This document shows, piece after piece, positions 58,343 through 64,000 of a DNA stretch of 64,000 nucleotides. Where the stretch lies: assembly GCA_963930645.1 (NCBI GenBank), contig OZ005652.1, forward strand, positions 270,911,189-270,975,188, given 5' to 3'. How positions within the stretch are numbered: position 1 is the stretch's first letter; every line of letters starts with the position of its first letter. The notes under the pieces were generated by a model. The model was not told where the DNA came from. It saw nothing but the letters and a program-made list of their open reading frames with translations, and made no database searches. Source of the DNA: Salticus scenicus. Its lineage: Eukaryota; Arthropoda; Arachnida; Araneae; Salticidae. The translations under genes were made by a program, and so were the position numbers.

Positions 58343-58415
58343 AAAACAGCTGTATGCATTTCCAATATTTTTCTTTTGGCGTTTCTGACGTAGTAGTTTA
58401 TTCGGGGTTTTAATA
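58343..58415 (+). repeat. Penelope-type terminal segment, direct copy
   Basis: CAGCTGTATGCATTTCCAAT through TTTGGCGTTTCTGACGTAGT; it pairs with 57513-57590 in inverted orientation. Confidence 0.8.
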
Positions 58416-58717
58416 TTCCAACGCCAAGTCTCCAGTTATTATCAGAGAGTGATTTTCTACTGAAATGCCCGGGAGTAGAACTTTGATTGACTAGCAAGTA
58501 GATGTAGAAGTTAAAAGGGATATGCATTGCCATGTAAATAAAAGGGCTAGCAGAGTTTTTTTTTCCCCCCTTGAGGATAGAGTACAAGGGGGCATTATTT
58601 ACAAAGAAGTCTTGAATTTCTATTATTATTATTATGTATCTTATGTAGAACTATTTTTTTTTAATAATTGTAATTATTACTTACAAACTTTGAATAAACA
58701 CCGTAAAATGCAATAAA

Positions 58718-58770
58718 CTCGCAACAATTGTTTCGGGTCGAAAAAAAATACGACCCTTCATCAGGCGAAA
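58718..58770 (-). ncRNA. Hammerhead ribozyme candidate, near-intact core
   Basis: Minus strand: stem I TTCGC; core CTGATGA (58764-58758); an A; stem II GGGTCG; a U-rich loop; CGACCC; GAAAC; tetraloop AATT; GTT; then stem I GCGAG. Stem II has six Watson-Crick pairs. Stem I has four plus one wobble. Stem III is the two-pair minimal type (A-U, C-G) described for Penelope-like retroelements. The cleavage site would follow GTT. All invariant core bases appear present. The extra A after CTGATGA is also common in Penelope-type sequences as I recall them. Confidence 0.7.
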
Positions 58771-58817
58771 AAAAGCTCAGGCGTTGCCGCTTTGACTGGA
58801 GCACTCGTGCTTTCTTT

Positions 58818-58870
58818 TTTCGCCTAATGAAGGGTCGTGTGTTTTTTCGACCCGAAACAATTGTTCCGAG
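58818..58870 (+). ncRNA. Hammerhead-like motif, mutated core
   Basis: Same design as the minus-strand motif: stem II GGGTCG/CGACCC, GAAAC-AATT-GTT. However, the core reads CTAATGA (G to A at an invariant position), and the first stem I pair is lost (C opposite C). Probably inactive. Confidence 0.6.
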
Positions 58871-58919
58871 TTTATTGCATTTTATTGTGTTTATTCAAAT
58901 TTTGTAAGTAATATTTTTT

Positions 58920-60425
58920 ACAACGCCAGTTTTGTGGTGCTTTTTTATTAAATTATAATTATAAGTATTATTTTATTATTTGGCTTCTGCTTAGAATACA
59001 TGAAAGTTTGCCGAAACATATAACGCTCGTATTAAGTATTAAGTATTAATGTATATATATTTATTATTTATTATTTTTACGCTATTTGTATAAAACAAAA
59101 TTTCAAACAAAACTTTTATGTTTCATTAAACTTATAGAGTGAGTTACACTATGAAATCTCTCAAATAATGCATGACCATCATTTAAATCAAAATAATTTT
59201 GAAAACTTATTTTATGTTTGATACTTCAAAAAATATCATGAATGGAAACTGGCATATTATTAATATATTTTTTATCTAATATAAGTGCGGTCAAAAAGCC
59301 TATTATTTATTTTCTATTTTTCTATTCTTGTTTGTCATATCTTGACATATGGCCAGATAGAGTAAGAATAAATAATTTAAAGTGTATACTAACCGTATGT
59401 ATTTTATATTAAGGTTTCCTATGAGTTTCGCTAAGTTTGCATTTAAAAGACTACTATATATTTAGAAGTTTCCTAGTAGCTTATTCCATATATAAATTAA
59501 TATATTTATATTTATATTAATAGCAGTAACCTTTACTTAATTTCGGAGACAATTTATACTTACTGATGTAATCCATTTCAGAACTTTAATAAAATGACAA
59601 AGTAGTTAAAAATATTTGGTAATTCAATTTTGAATTTTAACTAAATATGTTGAATGAAATTTTAATAATTATAAGATTAAAAAAAAAAAAAAAAAAACTT
59701 TTTATATACCATGTTTTAAATTTTCTGTTTAGAACTATATTAGCACTTTATCAATGTGTATAAAATTTTTAAAGTGACAATGACGTCTATTTTTGTCAAA
59801 TGCATAATTTATTTTTTTACAACTTTTTATTGTTCACATTTAAGTAAATGCATTTATTTTACTGACGAAAAAAAAATGAACTCAATTTTTTTTTTTGGCA
59901 ACAATAGATAAATGTGTAATTTAAGTTTTTATAATTGTTTAATGTTCACGTTTCATCAATCGTATTTATTTTTATGTCGAAAGAAAACGAACTCGTATTT
60001 TTTTTTTTTTTTTTTTTTTTCAACAATTAAATTATATCTAATTTAAATGGCTAATTTTTATGCTATTAGGAGGTAATTATTTTCATCTTTTAATTAATTA
60101 AAAGAAAACTAATCAAAAATTCGAAAATCTGGCTTCAAGGTATTGCGTTGTCATCGTGTTCTGAGCTATTCAAAAAATTTCAAATGTCTAGCTAGTCGGG
60201 AAGTTAATCGATTGCAATATTTATAATGGACAAACAAACAAGAAAGCAAGTTAATGAAAACATGGTAAAATTATGGGATTTCTCTTAACATATTCATTTT
60301 TTGTTTGTAAAAAAACGTTAAATACCTTCGTTAGAGATTAAAATATACCTCAGGCTAAACTGAATATTTATCTTAAATAGTATTTGTTAAAAAAAATTAA
60401 AAATTCTCTGAGTTTGCATTTTTAA
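58920..60425. other. AT-rich stretch with no recognisable gene
   Basis: Poly-A near 59679 and a 24-base poly-T near 59998 are present. No coding or element ends could be supported. Confidence 0.5.
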
Positions 60426-60429
60426 TTTC

Positions 60430-61381
60430 ATTACCCGACTACCGTAGATAATGGAAGTAAGTATTGTATTCGATCCAAAAATTCGATATCAAATTCTCAT
60501 CTTAATTAAACGTTTTAAGGACTCTTGAGTCCCATTTTTTTTTTTTTTTTTTTTTGGGTGGGGGGGCAATTGATCTGTGTATTTGTGTGTATGTATGTAG
60601 GAAAACTTCCGGCTATTATATCTCGAAATTGATAAAGATAGAAGGACGAAACTTGAGACTGGTCTGGTATACAGATGAATTTTCTAACTTTTTGTCAAAA
60701 TTGGAAAACCAGAAGTCGGGCATCTAAAAGTCTGTATCATAAAAACGGCTCTATCGATTTTTTTTTAACGTTGTTATATAAATATTCCATTAAATATCCT
60801 TTCGAATGATATAGATAGTTAGTTCAAGAATATTCATAGACGTCCTGTATAAATATATGAATTTCAGGTCTCGCAAGTGCGTTCCTTTAAAAACGGCTGT
60901 ACAGATATTTTTTTTAATAAATCTCGCCTTATTAACACACTTTTAAATATACTTTTCTATGCAATTGTTGCTTTCTTTTCAACAATTGAGTATGCCAGGT
61001 TTTGGTAGAAGTCAGTATCGCAAAAAAAAGGGTCTAACGATTTTCCTGTTACAGAAACGAATTTTAGACATCCTTTAATGTATTACATGGATATTACAGA
61101 AATATTAACAGTCATCCTGATTAAGTAAGTCAGTTTAAGATCTCTGAAACTGGTGCTTCAAAAAAAAAATAGCTCTGCCTTTTTTTTTTTTTTCAAAATT
61201 TTAATTCGCTAAGTAAACTTCTTTTTATATTTATTTACACGTATATAAACTATCTCTTACAGGAAAATTTTTAAGTGTCTACTTTGTTTGTTAGTTTTAT
61301 ATCTTCTCACCACATTATCTCCCAAAAGTGTATGTAATATGTGTAGTAAGGGGTAATGGAAGTCCGTGTGGTTGTTTCACA

Positions 61382-61388
<7 letters not shown>
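60430..61388 (+). repeat. ~950-bp repeat family W, copy 2
   Basis: Head ATTACCCGACTACCGTAGATAATGG (given as ATTACCCGACTACC plus GTAGATAATGG), AAAAATTCGATATC, a GTGTGTATGTATG tract, and four internal modules with A-rich 'AAACGGCTSTA' boxes at about 60733, 60890, 61029 and 61166. The tail is GGGTAATGGAAGTCC-GTGTGG. The order is the same as copy 1. A poly-T expansion (61389-61414) sits at the right end. Confidence 0.78.
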
Positions 61389-61414
<26 letters not shown>

Positions 61415-61419
61415 GTAAT

Positions 61420-61930
61420 ATATAATAAAACACCTAATACAACACATTTTATATTAATATATATTCTTTTCTTACAACAATATTCGATTAACGTTCAACT
61501 CACTAATCTTGAAATACTTTAAGAATAATTATATGCGAGAAGGATAAATTTTAACATGTTGTAAATAATTAGATATAGGATTTATGGACAAAATGTTTAT
61601 ATTTCATTTTGTATTCATATGATAAATATAAAAATTTAAAATCTTTGCAAAATATTGCTAAAAAAAATATTTTTTTACAATTCATGACCGTTTAAAAATA
61701 TAATATTCTTTATAACGTTTTCTTTAAAATATATATTTTCCAATGAATAGAAAATATAAATGTTTTTTATATTAAAATATATATATATTAATAATTAAAT
61801 ATTGAAACAATTTCAGTAACTAGATTAACATTTTTTTTTTTTTTTTTACTGAGAACAATTATTAATAAAAATAAAGTACAATTTTGCAATGTCAATTAAA
61901 ATGAAATACTAATATTGCAATATTGTTTGT
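61420..61930. other. AT-rich spacer
   Basis: Nothing recognisable apart from a poly-T run near 61831. Confidence 0.5.
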
Positions 61931-61934
61931 TTTC

Positions 61935-62050
61935 TTTTATATTCATTCACTCTTTTTTTTAATAAAATTTATCATTCAAAAATTTAAAAAAAAATGAATA
62001 GTAACCGTTATTGTTCTACAATTTCTCCATGTTTCATATCTTTAGTTAAA

Positions 62051-62089
<39 letters not shown>

Positions 62090-62718
62090 TAAGAGCATTT
62101 AGCACATTTTCTCTAAAGACCTTCAATTATCTTTAATTTTTTTTTCAATGTTCATAAAAAAGAAAATATTTTTTCTAACATGTAGTGTAGGAATTAATTA
62201 AGAACAAATTATATGCTGATAAGGCAGACGATATTTTTTATTCAATTACTCAATATCATTATTTAAATTTAAAAATAAAAATAAAATCAAAGTTTGTAGT
62301 TTTTTGTGTAAATTTATTTTCGCAACAAAATATAATAAAAAACTAATTAATAACGTATTAAAAAATATTAAGCATCTATTGGCAAAGATTTCTTAAAAAA
62401 AGAGAAAAGAATTTGTAATATAAAAAGGACAAATAAACATCCGCAGTCTAATAATTAAACAACAATATCAGTAAAATTCATTTTCATTATAAAAATAAAT
62501 ATGTATAATATTATAAAAAATAAATAAATAAAAATTAAATACGAATCGAGATATTCATTCATTTTTCGTGTTTATAAAATTTGTCATTGAAAATTTAAAA
62601 AATCAATAGAAAACGTTATTGTTCTATAATTTTGCATTGTTATGCTTACTTAAAAGAATAAATATAAAAATAATATGTGAAGTACATTTTCTCAAAGGAA
62701 TTCCAACTATCTTTCTTT

Positions 62719-62751
<33 letters not shown>

Positions 62752-63075
62752 CGTGACTCATAAAAAATAAAATATTTTTTTAAAGATAGTGAAGGAATTA
62801 ATTAAGAACAAATTACATGCTGATGAGGCAGACGATTTTTCTTTTTTTTTTGTGTGTGTGTGTTGTGTGTGTAAATTTAAATTTGCAAAGAAATATAAGG
62901 ACAAACTAATTAATAATGTATTGCAAGATATTAAGCATGCAATGGCACAGATTTTTTTAAAAGAATTAAATAAGGGTAATAATTTGTGATGTAAAAAATA
63001 ATAAATAAATAAATAAATAAAAACATCTGGATTCTAGTAATTAAAAATCCTTTTCAGTAAAATTCAATTTCATCT
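61935..63075. repeat. Two-unit diverged tandem duplication, ~600-bp period
   Basis: GTTATTGTTCTA at 62008 and 62611, GGAATTAATTAAGAACAAAT at 62190 and 62792, and AGTAAAATTCA at 62471 and 63057 keep the same order and spacing (586-603 bases). The (TA)n array of unit 1 (62048-62090) and the 35-base T run of unit 2 (62716-62750) are later expansions. A 66-codon frame in unit 2 is not open in unit 1. Confidence 0.8.
62048..62090. repeat. (TA)n microsatellite
   Basis: About 20 TA units with one CA interruption near the end. Confidence 0.95.
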
Positions 63076-63101
63076 CACACACACACACACACACACACAC
63101 A
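63076..63101. repeat. (CA)n microsatellite
   Basis: About 13 CA units. Confidence 0.95.
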
Positions 63102-63147
63102 AGAAAAAAAAATAATTGTTTGTATGAATTTACAGTTTTTATTTCCA

Positions 63148-63940
63148 TTACCCTACCACCGTAGGTAATGAAAGTATTGGATTCGGTCCAAAAATTCGAT
63201 ATCATGTTTTCACCTGAATTACACGTTTTAAGGGAGTCCGTGTCCAAAACGGTAGTTTTTGGCTGTTGGTCAGTGCGTGTGTATGTATGTATATATGTAT
63301 GTATGTGTGTATGCTTGTATGTATGTGGGGAATCTTCTGGCTATCATATATCCAAAACTAATAAAGATAGAACTACGAAACTTAAAAATTGATATAGGTC
63401 TGGTGTACAGATAATTTTTCCAAATTTTGCCGAACATTAGAAAACCGGAAGTGGGTCATCGGAAATCTGAATAGGGGCCGTAAGTTCGGATCTCAAAAAC
63501 AGCTCTAATGATTTTCTTTGTAGTTGCTATAAAAATAGCACTCTATAATATATCCTTTCGTAGGATGTAGTTGGTTTGTTAAAGAAAAATGATATGCGTC
63601 TTGTATAAATAGCTCAAATTCAGGTCTCGCAAGTGCGTTTGTTTAAAAACGGCTGTACGGTCTTTTTTCAAAGTCGCCATATTAACACCTTTTAAATATC
63701 ATTTTGTATGCAATTATTGTTTTCCGGGCAATAATTGAGCATGCCAAGTTTTGGTAAATGTTGGTGTCTCAAAGACGGCTCTAACGAGTTTCTTGGAAAT
63801 TGTTACATAAATTAATTTTAGATATCCTTTCTCATGTATTACATGGCTATTACAGGAAAATTAACGCATCATGCTTAGGTAGGTTAATTTTAGGTCCCGG
63901 AAATTGGCATTTCGTAAAATAACTCTACCATTTTTGCTTC
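63148..63940 (+). repeat. ~950-bp repeat family W, copy 3 (tail replaced by copy 4)
   Basis: Head CCATTACCCTACCACCGTAG, then GTATTGGATTCGGTCC, a GTATGTATGTAT tract, CTTCTGGCTATCATATATCC, and modules at about 63495, 63648, 63775 and 63915. The copy stops where the head of another copy begins. Confidence 0.78.
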
Positions 63941-64000
63941 CATTACTCGACTGACATAGGTAATGGAAGTATTGTATTCGTTCCAAAAATTCGATATTGA
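63941..64000 (+). repeat. Repeat family W, copy 4 head, cut by the window end
   Basis: CCATTACTCGACTGACATAG and GTAATGGAAGTATTGTATTC, then AAAAATTCGATAT; joined head-to-tail to copy 3. Confidence 0.8.

Larger units (their letters stand above)
57600..58415 (+). mobile_element. 5'-truncated Penelope-like element
   Basis: Contains the end of a Penelope-type polyprotein (GIY-YIG endonuclease) and its 3' terminal region to about 58412, but no reverse transcriptase. Penelope-like elements often show 5' truncation together with inverted terminal copies, as here. A CACTGAAGACGG...AAAACAGCTGT segment near 58315-58353 resembles a decayed hammerhead-type core (CTGAAGA in place of CTGATGA). Confidence 0.85.
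58674..58914. repeat. Large palindrome, ~103-bp arms, ~32-base loop
   Basis: Left arm 58674-58776 and right arm 58809-58914 are inverted copies at roughly 85% identity. Each contains CAATAAACTCGSAACAATTG (left orientation), TTTCGGGTCG and CGACCCTTCAT. Each arm carries one hammerhead-like motif reading outward. The layout suggests two head-to-head Penelope terminal repeats. Confidence 0.88.

Overview
This window is AT-rich (roughly 70% or more A+T by eye) eukaryotic intergenic DNA. Its hallmarks are long (TA)n and (CA)n arrays, long poly-A/poly-T runs, and a dense layering of decayed transposable elements. I recognise no host protein-coding exon and no tRNA or rRNA gene. The mix of transposons (Transib, mariner, maT, Tc1, Penelope-like, Ty3/gypsy, tRNA-derived SINE) suggests an arthropod. 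The general look recalls a large arachnid genome, but that is an impression and not something the sequence proves.

Layout. Positions 1-26 kb are mostly anonymous AT-rich DNA carrying short repeats. These include a copy of a ~950-bp family with 'GGTAATGGAAGT' ends (7.9-8.9 kb), a 169-bp hAT-type MITE with an 8-bp target duplication (9.7 kb), and a higher-order tandem repeat (11.0-12.6 kb). They also include a Penelope-like relic interrupted by a 601-bp fold-back MITE with a TAA duplication (16.2-17.3 kb), mariner and Tc1 transposase relics on the minus strand (17.4, 22.9-23.9 and 24.2 kb), and two copies of a GC-rich GGCC-type degenerate repeat (17.8 and 22.1 kb). From 26.3 to 28.9 kb lies a complete but broken Transib element. 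Its ends read as a V(D)J-like 23-signal, and its CGTCG duplication is confirmed by a second, uninterrupted copy of the target repeat at 5.9-6.2 kb. A tRNA-derived SINE follows at 29.4 kb.

From 30.36 to 32.95 kb is the most interesting object: a 2.59-kb unit with perfect 31-bp terminal inverted repeats and a 6-bp TATAAT duplication. It carries a four-frame broken gene for a large, functionally unassigned arthropod protein family with a CxxC segment and an FSDGCxxQN motif. This suggests that the family is a DNA transposase. Next, 33.06-40.77 kb is a full-length Ty3/gypsy LTR retrotransposon with two 772-bp LTRs, a Lys-tRNA-type primer site, a polypurine tract and a 4-bp ACTA duplication. Its gag and pol are broken by stops and frameshifts.

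The right third contains a mariner N-terminal relic (43.4 kb), a maT (DD37D) element with perfect 31-bp ends (45.1-46.3 kb), a TA-flanked 688-bp MITE (49.2-49.9 kb) and a solo LTR with ATCT duplication (50.2-50.8 kb). It also contains a 179-bp tandem duplication (52.6 kb), a GC-rich retroelement tail (53.3 kb) and a 5'-truncated Penelope-like element with a GIY-YIG endonuclease. The Penelope element is followed by a ~100-bp-arm palindrome whose arms each encode a hammerhead-ribozyme-like motif (57.5-58.9 kb). Further copies of the ~950-bp family and a ~600-bp tandem duplication complete the window.

None of the mobile-element genes is intact in one frame. The window is best read as a nested record of insertions. 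All family assignments were made by eye from motifs and end structure; no search was run.
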